From positions 1 to 50,952 of the forward strand of contig VRMN01000031.1 of NCBI GenBank assembly GCA_008690995.1: 50,952 nucleotides of DNA. Reading direction: 5' to 3'. A program made the position numbers and the translations under genes. This DNA is from Porphyridium purpureum. Taxonomy: Eukaryota > Rhodophyta > Bangiophyceae > Porphyridiales > Porphyridiaceae. How positions within the stretch are numbered: position 1 is the stretch's first letter; each line of letters starts with the position of its first letter. The notes below the pieces were generated by a model, which saw nothing but the letters and a program-made list of their open reading frames with translations, ran no database searches and was not told the DNA's origin. Shown in pieces: positions 43,315-50,952 of the stretch.

Positions 43315-45804
43315 TCAGGTGCGCGCGCTGGAGCACAAGCTCGAGCAGACGCTGCGTGCCGCGCTTGTCTGGGGAGACCGCCGAGCGCGACAAGCGTGGC
43401 AGCACGCAGGACACCTGCTCGGCCCGCACGCGCAGCGCAGCAGCACGTCTCGCGCAACGCTCAGCGTCGCGCTGCTTGTCATGAACAGGGTGTGCGCTAG
43501 CCCACTCCCGCCACTGCATGCGTCGTAGATGAGCACGCAGCGATCAAATAGATTGGACACTCCGCCACGACTCCCGGTCGCTGTTGCCTTGACACTCGGC
43601 TCCGCAGGCAGCCCCGCGGCGCCGTCCGTCATCCCGGACATGCCCACCGTGCATGCTTTTATCTCGCTGGTGTCGCAGCCAGCCACCCACGGGATCACAG
43701 AGTGCAGCAAGTGCGTCAACCCTTCCACTGCATTCTCAAAGTCAGACGACGCTCTCGCGTAGAATTCGGTGACGAGGCTCATTGGAAAGCCGAGCCATGT
43801 TGCCTTCGTTTCGAATTGGTGCGCAGGAAAATCAACCGCGTGCAGTTTGGAGTCAAATCCCCACGACTCGGTGCCGGACGACACAAAATGCTTCATCTTG
43901 TAGAAATGCGTCGTGGTCTCTGCAATGCTGACGGTTCCAAACCGAAGCAAGCCACCACTGCCACGGCCTCCGATCCAGACTTCGGCGGTCGCATGCAGCC
44001 CAAGCACAGATGTCTCTAGTTTGGGTTCGGTGTAGTAGCGGATGACCTGCGGCTTGATGGCCACCGCACGTCGCGTCGCATGGTCGACCGAGATGATGAG
44101 GTAGCTCTCACGCTGATGGAGAAGCACCGCGCCCTTGTGACACACGCTGGCTGCGCGAGCTGCGTCCACTTCTTCAATGATTTCTTCCGAGCCCCTCTCC
44201 ACAACTGTGTACGTCTCGCGCGACGAGCTGCGCAGGCCGAAGGAGAACGCGTGTCGGCCAAGGCTGTTCTCTGTGGCGTGCTTTGACTCGACCGGCTGCC
44301 ACTGCGTGTGCACCGCGCTCATCTTGAGTGCACTCACGAGCCCCTCTTGTTCAAGTTCGACGAGGAGATTTTGAACGTGCTCGCCGAAAAGATCATTCGC
44401 TACTTGATTGCTGAGGGTGGTTTCGGCAATCAAGCACAACAAGTGATTTCGCGCAATGTTTTGGTTTGCCAAATCGAGCGTCGCGAACTCAGCTGGCGCC
44501 TCGAGCAGCATGTCTGGCTCCGACGCATAGTACTGGTCTGCGGTGACCTCGGTGGCGACCAAGATGGCAAGACTCGGCTTTGTGCGACGCCCGCTGCGAC
44601 CAACCTGCTGCCACATGCTTGAAACAGAGCCGGGAAATCCAAGCATCACGGTAAAGTCCAACCCTCCGACGTCAATGCCCAGCTCCAAGGCTGATGTCGC
44701 GATCACGACCCGGAGCTGATTAGCAAACAACATGCGTTCGGTCTTACGACGCTCTTCCGCTTTGTACCCCGCTCGATAGTTTTGCACAGAGCCTTCCAAC
44801 GCCTCGGCCCGCGGGCCACGGCTTCTCAGCGTCTCAAGAACAAGCTTGTGCAGGACTTCGCCTACCACTCGGGACTTGACAAAGCAGATGCCGCGCAAGT
44901 TCGTGTGCTCCAAAAGGTAGCATAAGATGGAGGCTGCCTCCGGTAATGTCTTTCGTTTCATTGGCTCCCCATCGCGTCGCTGATGCAGCGCCGGATTCCA
45001 AATCACAAACGTGCGTTTGCCAAGAGGCGCTCCATCGAATTCTCGCGACACCAGCTCGACTGGGCGCCCAATCAGCCGTTCAGCGTGCGCACGAGGGTTC
45101 GAAATCGTTCCAGACAAGAGCAGGAAATTGGGAATCAGACCGTACGTTGCACAGACGTGACGGAGCCGCCTGAGAACAAATGCAAAGTGGGTGCCGAACA
45201 TACCCTTGTAAATATGACTCTCATCAACGACCACAAAGCGCAGTCGCGACAGAAAGCCCGCCCACATCGAGTGCTGTGCAAGAATCAGGTGAAGCATGTC
45301 CGGATTCGTCAGAATCACACTCGATGTTTTCCGAATCCGATCTCGATCCTTCTTGTCTGTGTCCCCATCGAACACATCGACTTGGATAGGCGCGACGTCG
45401 ACCATCTTTTTGGCCGTCTTACTCGTGCCCCGCCACAACTCTTTGACCGCGTCTCGAATTTTGAGCAACTGGTCCTGCGCAAGGGCCTTCAAGGGAAACA
45501 CGACAAGAATCCGACCACGTTCTTTCTCCTTTTTCCGTGCCTCGTTCACGAGCAGGCGCATGATGTGAACCATGTACACCAACGATTTACCCGACGCCGT
45601 CGAAGTCGAAAGTGCCACGTCCACATTTGTACGAAGTAGTTCGAGCGCAAGTGCCTGGTGCAGGTAAAAGTATTCGATTCCAAGACCGTCTTTAAGTGCT
45701 TTGCATACTGCTGCACTGTCGAGAACGTGTCCAGCGGGAATAGACCGCGCGCGCCGTGCAGGAAGTATTCGCGTCTCAACTTCGCTTGCGGGGTCATTTT
45801 CCAT
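43315..45804 (-). CDS. HRQ1: Hrq1-type (RecQ4-like) DEAH helicase with DUF1998/MZB domain
   Basis: A superfamily 2 DNA helicase of the Hrq1/MrfA group, nuclear, linked in known members to crosslink repair and genome stability. 829 residues from the ATG at 45804. Motifs: Walker A TASGKS about 69-74, DESH about 194-197, SGTISNP about 231, ATSALELGIDVGGLD about 370-384, and QQVGRSGRR about 399-407. The C-terminal domain (after about 640) ends in a zinc-binding module, IYDACSGGSGLAHTLF then CACGPSRCPACCHAC, as in DUF1998/MZB. The frame is closed just upstream. A 305-codon frame in another phase (45816-46733) abuts it and may encode an N-terminal extension joined by splicing. The C-terminal tail (ARRSPQTSAARSVCSSLCSS) is unusual. 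Confidence 0.88.
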   Translation of the reverse strand: MENDPASEVETRILPARRARSIPAGHVLDSAAVCKALKDGLGIEYFYLHQALALELLRTNVDVALSTSTASGKSLVYMVHIMRLLVNEARKKEKERGRILVVFPLKALAQDQLLKIRDAVKELWRGTSKTAKKMVDVAPIQVDVFDGDTDKKDRDRIRKTSSVILTNPDMLHLILAQHSMWAGFLSRLRFVVVDESHIYKGMFGTHFAFVLRRLRHVCATYGLIPNFLLLSGTISNPRAHAERLIGRPVELVSREFDGAPLGKRTFVIWNPALHQRRDGEPMKRKTLPEAASILCYLLEHTNLRGICFVKSRVVGEVLHKLVLETLRSRGPRAEALEGSVQNYRAGYKAEERRKTERMLFANQLRVVIATSALELGIDVGGLDFTVMLGFPGSVSSMWQQVGRSGRRTKPSLAILVATEVTADQYYASEPDMLLEAPAEFATLDLANQNIARNHLLCLIAETTLSNQVANDLFGEHVQNLLVELEQEGLVSALKMSAVHTQWQPVESKHATENSLGRHAFSFGLRSSSRETYTVVERGSEEIIEEVDAARAASVCHKGAVLLHQRESYLIISVDHATRRAVAIKPQVIRYYTEPKLETSVLGLHATAEVWIGGRGSGGLLRFGTVSIAETTTHFYKMKHFVSSGTESWGFDSKLHAVDFPAHQFETKATWLGFPMSLVTEFYARASSDFENAVEGLTHLLHSVIPWVAGCDTSEIKACTVGMSGMTDGAAGLPAEPSVKATATGSRGGVSNLFDRCVLIYDACSGGSGLAHTLFMTSSATLSVARDVLLRCACGPSRCPACCHACRARRSPQTSAARSVCSSLCSSART

Positions 45805-45815
45805 TTTGAGCTTCT

Positions 45816-46733
45816 TCACAAGTCATGAAAGGCTCCAGAGCAACCCAACGGCCCGCTTTGAGCGTCGGTTTCTTCACAGGCTTCGGCAATCCGATTGATC
45901 CAGAGGCCGTGCAGGTCTTGCACACGTTTCGAAATCAGTTCCTGATAGACCGAGTCTTTGTCATCGCGTGTTGCTGTGATCGCAATGCCAGAAGGCAATG
46001 TCTCTGCAGAGTCACGCTCTGGTTTCGAGACCGGCATCGCTGCTGGACAGTTCAAGGCCGTTCGTTGATCATCCCCCGAATCTAAAACCTCGAGCGGACT
46101 CACACACTCTGATTGATTCCCGTCGTCGTGAATCGGACCGGCGGAACTAGCTCTGTCCTGCCTTGGACTATGTCGTCCATGTTCGGCAACATGTGTGCCC
46201 GGGTTCTGGACGCTGGTCATACGCTCGTGCACGATCTCTATTGGCGTGGCGTCATCGCTCGAGTCCTGCGGTCCGTTGTTGATTCTGCGTCTCTTCGGCG
46301 TCGGCGGTGACGACGCATCAAACCACGTGGTCAGCTCCAGTTCGTCCTCCTCTCGAGCGACCGCTGTGGGCACCATTGGGTCTAAGTCACGAAGCTTTGC
46401 TTGGTTTGAGGCTTGGCTCGCTGAATGGGGCTTCTCTCCAGGCCAAGATCGCGCTATCTCGTCATCGGGTCTCGCGCCCCTTCGCGGGCAATCAGTTCCA
46501 GAAAGGATTCTGCGCACAAACGAGCGTGCATCCTCGGTTTCGCTTTCCTCGCCGTTCTCGGCGGCGATATGAGCCTCATATGCCTGGCGCTGCTGCAGCA
46601 GCATGCTCTGAAATACAAATCTAGTCACGCAATCGCCCTCCCAGCATGAGGGCGGTCTGGCGCCGGAGCCGGAGCCTGAACCAGAGCCTGAACCAGAGCC
46701 AGGCCCGGAACCAGAGTCGGCCGCACCGTCCAT
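45816..46733 (-). CDS. Disordered acidic protein or N-terminal extension of the helicase
   Basis: 305 residues from an ATG at 46733. The N-terminus is a glycine-serine-proline repeat (residues about 8-26), then FVFQSMLLQQRQAYEAHIAAE, acidic runs, a likely nuclear localisation signal PPTPKRRRIN, and a C-terminal helical piece SVYQELISKRVQDLHGLW. It stops four bases before the helicase reading frame opens, in a different phase on the same strand. Hrq1 proteins commonly carry a disordered N-terminal region, so the two may be one gene joined through a small intron near 45820-45900, or a separate short gene. No known domain. Confidence 0.5.
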   Translation of the reverse strand: MDGAADSGSGPGSGSGSGSGSGSGARPPSCWEGDCVTRFVFQSMLLQQRQAYEAHIAAENGEESETEDARSFVRRILSGTDCPRRGARPDDEIARSWPGEKPHSASQASNQAKLRDLDPMVPTAVAREEDELELTTWFDASSPPTPKRRRINNGPQDSSDDATPIEIVHERMTSVQNPGTHVAEHGRHSPRQDRASSAGPIHDDGNQSECVSPLEVLDSGDDQRTALNCPAAMPVSKPERDSAETLPSGIAITATRDDKDSVYQELISKRVQDLHGLWINRIAEACEETDAQSGPLGCSGAFHDL

Positions 46734-46776
46734 TACGGCAGGTTCAGCCGTGCCGCTTCACTTGGGATTCGCGCGC

Positions 46777-47670
46777 ATGAGAAGCTCCGTATCCTTGCTC
46801 ATTCGCACGTCGCCCCGGCCGCTGCTGGCTTCCCGACGTGTGAGAACCGTCTCGGTGCCATTGCGCGTAGCTGTGTCCCAAAGGCTGCGACACACGTCGA
46901 TTGTGGGGCCAACTCAGGCAACCGAGGGCGCGCGACGGAGGCGGAGGCCGGCGTTCATGATGGGGCGAGGCGCGCTGATTGTGTTTGAAGGCCTGGATCG
47001 CAGCGGCAAGTCTACGCAAGCGCAGTTGCTTGCACGCGCGCTGACGGAGGGTGGGAAAGACGTGCTCGCACCCAGTCCTGTTCAGCGACCGCCATCGGAC
47101 GACGCTGCAGGCGTCGAGTACGTGTGGCGCTTCCCGGACCGCAGCACGCACATCGGGCAGACACTGAACACGTACCTGAGCAGCAAGGACGCGGAGCCGC
47201 TGCACCCGCGCGTACAGCATCTCCTGTTCAGCGCCAACCGGTGGGAGCGCGCCGAGGCCATTCGAGCAGCGTTGGTCGCCGGGCGCAGCGTGATCCTCGA
47301 TCGGTACACGTACTCGGGCATCGTGTACTCGTGCTCCCTAGGGCTCGAACTGGACTGGTGCATGCCACCGGACGCAGGCCTGCCGCGTCCCGACGTGGTT
47401 TGCTTTCTCTCTGTGAGCCCTGAGGTTGCCGCGAGACGGGGCGAGTTTGGGCTGGAGCGATACGAGAATACTGAAATGCAGAGGCGCGTGCGTGATAACT
47501 TTGAGCGCCTATTTGCGCACACCGCTGTGAGCGACCACAACATTCACAACTTTGATGCCGACCGAGAGATGCAGGCAGTGCACCGCGATATTGTCGAGCT
47601 GGTGCAACGGGTCATAGCGAACGTGGCCGATTCGCCGTCCACGTCTGTGCTTTCTGTCTGGAGCAGTTAA
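46777..47670 (+). CDS. DTYMK: Thymidylate kinase (dTMP kinase)
   Basis: Phosphorylates dTMP to dTDP with ATP, an essential step of dTTP synthesis. From the ATG at 46777 it has 297 residues. Motifs: P-loop FEGLDRSGKSTQ near residue 70, VILDRYTYSGIVYS (DR motif, dTMP binding) near 170, and the LID region ARRGEFGLERYEN near 218, which closely resembles the human enzyme's RGAFGHERYEN. The first 60 residues (MRSSVSLLIRTSPRPLLASR, then many R and S and no acids) look like a mitochondrial targeting peptide. A second start at 46957 (MMGRGALIVFEGLDRSG) would give a 237-residue cytosolic or nuclear form. It is divergent to the helicase side, with only 43 bases between the opposed outermost ATGs. Confidence 0.93.
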   Translation: MRSSVSLLIRTSPRPLLASRRVRTVSVPLRVAVSQRLRHTSIVGPTQATEGARRRRRPAFMMGRGALIVFEGLDRSGKSTQAQLLARALTEGGKDVLAPSPVQRPPSDDAAGVEYVWRFPDRSTHIGQTLNTYLSSKDAEPLHPRVQHLLFSANRWERAEAIRAALVAGRSVILDRYTYSGIVYSCSLGLELDWCMPPDAGLPRPDVVCFLSVSPEVAARRGEFGLERYENTEMQRRVRDNFERLFAHTAVSDHNIHNFDADREMQAVHRDIVELVQRVIANVADSPSTSVLSVWSS

Positions 47671-48093
47671 TCACACCGGACTGCACTGAGTCGCAACATA
47701 TTTCCACGCCCTCACTCATCTCTACAAAGCTTTGCAGCTCAAAGCATGTGAGTCTTTTTCAGATTTATTGATATTGTAGTTGCTGCTTCGGCGGCGGCTG
47801 TTGCTGCTGGATCTGCCATGGCCACTCCGAGCGGATGCAGCGCGCCGCGAAAACTAGCGCAACACGCAATGCATGCCTTCTGATCATACCTGCTGCGCAC
47901 GCAAGTGTGGCATAAGTGGAAGAATCAGTGACAAACCACATGGACCGGGCACGCATAGGGTTACCCAGCTCGCGCGCGAGGACCTGACCTTTCTGTGCGT
48001 TCAAAAGCAGAACGAAAGAAGCGAACCAAGCGCGACGCAACAAACCACTTGAACCGACGGACATCCATCGCGGCATCTGAGTTGACGTTTGAA
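47671..48093. other. Convergent intergenic region
   Basis: 423 bp between the 3' ends of thymidylate kinase (plus) and the E2 gene (minus). It should hold both polyadenylation regions. A CAG/CTG-type run (glutamine-like, about 47775-47820) is the only low-complexity feature. No gene seen. Confidence 0.4.
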
Positions 48094-48944
48094 TCACAAT
48101 TTTTTCGACCGAGCTTTGCGCACAGGCACGAACCTTCTTTCGTAGGCCTTCCGATCGTAAAGCCGCGCCGCCTCTGGGTTCGCGGGACTTGATGAGTTCG
48201 GGTCGGCCAGGAGCGACTGGATCGACATGAGGATCGTGTTCACGGTGTAGATGGGTCGCCATTTGTCCTGGATGATATCAAGACACAGCGAGCCGTCCTT
48301 GTACACGTTCGGATGAAACACTTCACTGACAAATTGACACCGAGGCGGTCGCTCCGGATAAGCGTCTGTAAATGTCAGGCGCATTGAGAAAATGCCGCCT
48401 TCCCATGCCGAATCTGGCGGGCCGAAAATCGTGGCACTTCACACCAAGTATACAAGCGAAGTTCAAGAATCGAGAAGGAATTAAAGAAGACACAAACCAC
48501 ATCGACGTCAGACTCTGTGCTCTCAAAGGAAACGCAGTCACGTCAGACTGAGAATCGTTTTTGCTCGGCACATCGAATCAGAATTAGCAAGTTCCGAGAG
48601 AACGTACCTCCACACAAAGACGTCTTCGTCGTTCAGCGGCGAGGCGGAGCAGCCCTGCGCATGTCAGAATGGAGCAGAAGAGAGGAAAAGGGAAATGGTA
48701 CAAATGGCGACGACGCCGAACCGGATGAAAAATTAAGTCAGACTCTGCTTTTCCGAAAGTGCACAGTCCGTGCGTGGCCAGTACGCACGTCACGCGCGGC
48801 AATCAAGAAGCGCTCGTGACGGAGCACTTGGGCATTTCTGGGGCAGAAGCGCAGCGCGTCGCGCATGAACGTACCTCTGGCGGCTCGTGGCGCATGAGGC
48901 GCAGGTCGGTCATGAGCCGGAGTGTGGCGGCAGACGGCCCCGCA
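48094..48944 (-). CDS. UBC2: RAD6-type ubiquitin-conjugating enzyme E2 (spliced)
   Basis: E2 enzyme that receives ubiquitin on an active-site cysteine; RAD6 homologues act in DNA damage tolerance, histone H2B ubiquitination and protein turnover. Three exons were read on the minus strand: 48875-48944, 48608-48654 and 48094-48436. Introns (220 and 171 bp) have GTACGT donors and CAG or AAG acceptors, and the phases join exactly. The coding parts give RLMTDLRLMRHEPPE, GCSASPLNDEDVFVW and SATIFGPPDSAWEGGIFS, then the catalytic stretch FHPNVYKDGSLCLDII (active Cys), DKWRPIYTVNTILMSIQSLL and DPNSSSPANPEAA, all diagnostic of RAD6. The C-terminus is basic (RKARSKKL). Exon 48944 begins after a CAG acceptor, so a short first exon with the ATG lies further right and was not found. 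Alternatively an in-frame ATG within this exon is used, giving a shorter N-terminus. Confidence 0.9.
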
Positions 48945-49706
48945 CTGCGGGACTTCTGCGCGGGTGCTCTTCCGCTTGCTGCGCACTGCCTCTGCGCATG
49001 GCGGCACGAACCCTGTCCAGCACCGCGCCAGCCGACTCCTCCTCGCCTGCTCCACGCCGCGCCCCCGCCTGCGCGACACGCGCACCAGCACGAACGCTGA
49101 CTCGGCGATCGATCGCAGCAAGAACTGTACTTTGGGTGTACAGTTATCGCGCTTGCGCCGAGTCGTGCCGGGCGGCGCGAGCGCGTTTTCGAGTCTGGAA
49201 GCCAAGCCACACTGCCGGGTTGCCGCGCAACGAAGGCGCGCGATTGGAGTGAAGGGCCGTCGCTGACCTGAAGCCGGGTCGTTAGTGCACGTGCGCAGAC
49301 GCGAAGTCAATGAGCAACGGGTGGTTTTCCTTCGAGCGTGCAAGGTGATAGAAATGGAAGCCGCTTGCCAGTAGTTCTGCAGATCGAGTGCAGAGGCACG
49401 GGAAATTGAGTTTGAGAAGAAGAGCGTCTACCATAGAGGGGCCACAAGAAGGTCTATCTTCGAGGAATGACTCTGACCAGAGCAAAGGGAGCAGATCCGT
49501 GGTACATCGCGCTGACCTTACTTCCGGGGACTGTACTCTATCGAACCCTGGCCGACGACATTACAAGAAAACAATCATAAGGCAGCGTAGCCCTTCATGT
49601 ACCAGATCTGTTGCCAGTGAGGAAGCAAGGTTCAGCCGCCTACATCGAGTACATCCAAAAGCACTTGCTCATGCGGCTAATGGTAAGCAATCGGGCATCC
49701 AAAGTG
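48945..49706. other. Region upstream of the E2 gene
   Basis: About 760 bp with short GC-rich frames on both strands and no recognised gene. It should hold the missing first exon and the promoter of the E2 gene. It contains the inverted pair at 49124-49144 and an ACTGTAC at 49530-49536. Confidence 0.4.
49124..49144. promoter_or_regulatory. Inverted ACTGTAC/GTACAGT pair upstream of the E2 gene
   Basis: ACTGTAC (49124-49130) and GTACAGT (49138-49144) form an exact palindrome around seven bases (TTTGGGT). The pair is 180 bp upstream of the first E2 exon found. Shortly after it comes ATCGCGC, similar to the CGCGC that follows the motif at other genes. Confidence 0.45.
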
Positions 49707-50105
49707 TGTCACGGGAGTAGCCCGTGTGTTAAGGAAATGATTAAAAATAGCCATAGTCCGTGGCCGGATACCTGGTCGCGCCGGACCCACTGTACTGTAG
49801 GTGTACAAGGGGGCGCGTGGTAGGCCTGAAGGCCCCTTCCCTTAGGGACCAGACGCGCGCTGACCACCCAGTATGGAATGGGTGTACAGCCAGGAGGTGG
49901 CTGGAACCTTCTGGAAGGTTCTAGACTCAGCGACAGCAAGGCACTGCACCTCGGGGGTACAGTGGTCGCGATGGGTATAAAAAGACGCGCGGGTCGGCAA
50001 CCAAGGGGGGGAGAGGGGGGCCGGGAGACAGAAGGAGTAAGGTGGATCTAAGTAAAAACAGGTGTATTCAAGGAAGCGTGTTCGGGCCTTGGGTACCTGT
50101 TGAGG

Positions 50106-50165
50106 AGCGGGGTACAGCGGGAGTACAGCGGGGGTACGGCGGGGGTACGGCGGGAGTACAGCGCG
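50106..50165 (+). repeat. Short tandem repeat in solo LTR copy 2
   Basis: Five or so units of an 11-12-bp sequence (GGGTACAGCGG, with G/A variants) lie in a row, downstream of the TATA box. Confidence 0.7.
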
Positions 50166-50441
50166 AGCGAGCGAGCGGGGGGTTTAACGGGGAAGGTTCG
50201 CGGATGCCCTGGGGTAAGGCGTCATTAGACGGTCCTTGTTCGGAAGTGGATCCGGGGGTGGTACGTGGGCGGGGGCGGATAAAGGAGTGATAGGCCGTTT
50301 GAAGCCGAAAGGTGAGGCAACCTCCTCCGGCTAACCCCGGCTGCCCACAACGCCTCCCCGGGTCCCGGATCACCGTAAGGTGTGGCCGAACGGGATCCCG
50401 GTTGGGCAGCGGACGCCTGGTTCCCCCGTTACGCGCGTCTT

Positions 50442-50575
50442 CCGTGTGTGTGCTTTTGGTTGGCTGTGCCTGCTCCGTGCGTGTGCTCTTGGTTGGCTGT
50501 GTCTTTCCCGTGTGTCTGCTCTTGGTTGGTTCTGTCGGTCCCGTGTGTGAGTGCTCTTGGCTGTTTGCGTGTGAA
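50442..50575 (+). repeat. About 33-bp tandem repeat in solo LTR copy 2
   Basis: Roughly four diverged units, each with the core CGTGTGTNTGCTCTTGGTTG, occur in a row. Copy 1 has fewer units at the matching position, which explains most of the length difference between the copies. Confidence 0.65.
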
Positions 50576-50749
50576 CAGCGTGCGTGAGCGTCGTTGGTTC
50601 CGGGTTTCCTGCCTGCCGCAGGTCCAGTTGGCTGCGGGTGTCTTGTGTTTCCTCTTGGTTGCGTGGATTGTCCAGCTTGTGTGCGTGCGTGTGCCGCTTG
50701 GCTTGCTGTTGGGTGTGCCGCTGTGTCCTGGGCCAGCACGGTTCGTGAC

Positions 50750-50767
50750 ATAATTTCCGGAAATTAT
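50750..50767. other. 18-bp perfect palindrome at the LTR edge
   Basis: ATAATTTCCGGAAATTAT is a perfect palindrome starting on the last base of the solo LTR. It contains TTCCGGAA. It may be part of the promoter of whatever gene begins at the window's right end. Confidence 0.5.
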
Positions 50768-50929
50768 CTTCCAGGATTGCGTGGCATCTGACGTTGGTGC
50801 GAGAGAGGGTGGGGTGTGGACGTGAGATCGGTCTTGATCTTGGACAAACTTGTGTCCACATTCTGATACGTACGGTCACCGAGTGAAGGATTGCGAGAGA
50901 GGATTCAGAGCAGGAACGAAGTCGCAAAG

Positions 50930-50952
50930 ATGGTGCGTGGCAGGAAGACGAC
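50930..50952 (+). CDS. Possible start of a gene running off the window
   Basis: An ATG at 50930 is in good context (GCAAAGATGG) and opens MVRGRKT to the edge. Alternatively ATG is directly followed by GTGCGT, which could be a splice donor. Too little sequence is present to identify it. Confidence 0.2.

Larger units (their letters stand above)
49707..50750 (+). mobile_element. Solo LTR, family SL (copy 2, about 1,044 bp)
   Basis: It begins TGTCACGGGAGTAG and ends GCACGGTTCGTGACA, with TGTCACG/CGTGACA termini, the same unit as 8867-9816 in reverse. A promoter is visible: GTACAGT at 49957-49963, then GGGTATAAAAAG at about 49973-49984. No internal coding region or primer-binding site follows, and no matching target duplication was seen. 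It is longer than copy 1 because of more internal tandem units. Confidence 0.78.

Noticed and set aside
47775-47820. Glutamine-repeat peptide in the convergent intergenic region
   Set aside because: The CAG/CTG-rich run lies in a short minus-strand frame between two convergent 3' ends and has no start or homology. It is likely 3' untranslated sequence.

Overview
This window looks like nuclear DNA of a unicellular, intron-poor eukaryote. The evidence is a set of eukaryotic housekeeping genes (ribosomal protein eS26, spliceosomal PRP4, a malonyl-CoA-synthetase-type ligase, an Hrq1-type helicase, thymidylate kinase, a RAD6-type ubiquitin-conjugating enzyme). Most are single long open frames, but the E2 gene clearly has short spliceosomal introns with GTACGT donors. 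Intergenic distances are short near the two ends. The style would suit a red alga or another small-genome protist or fungus, but nothing here fixes the lineage. No bacterial operons, CRISPR arrays or rRNA genes were seen.

Layout. 0-5.4 kb: three plus-strand host genes (eS26, PRP4, acyl-CoA ligase). 5.4-10 kb: gene-poor DNA with a decayed mariner/Tc1 transposase (minus), an old LTR fragment and a 950-bp solo LTR. 10-17.7 kb: two minus-strand Ty1/copia elements (E1, E2), E1 having landed inside E2. 17.7-19.2 kb: a nearly intact Tc1/mariner transposon with inverted repeats. 19.2-24.5 kb: two opposed fragments of a second, unusual copia lineage (E4) whose gag looks Ty3-like. 24.5-33.5 kb: a whole, apparently very young copia element (E3, 25222-30156) with LTRs identical by eye and a 5-bp target duplication, sitting in much older copia debris. 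33.5-41 kb: gene-poor DNA with another decayed Tc1-like transposase and a possible split gene I could not identify. 41-50 kb: a regulatory-looking protein of unknown function, the helicase, thymidylate kinase and the E2 enzyme. 49.7-50.75 kb: a second copy of the solo LTR, in inverted orientation to the first.

The host genes have no shared pathway; they are ordinary housekeeping neighbours. The clearest cross-cutting signals are two. First, the heptamer GTACAGT (or ACTGTAC) occurs about 20 times by hand count, always outside recognised coding sequence. It is arranged as inverted or tandem sets upstream of host genes, and also sits just upstream of TATA boxes in LTR promoters. Second, all the copia lineages use a primer-binding site complementary to the anticodon arm of initiator tRNA-Met, and in E2, E3 and E4 the AUG that opens the first reading frame lies inside that site, opposite the tRNA's CAU anticodon.
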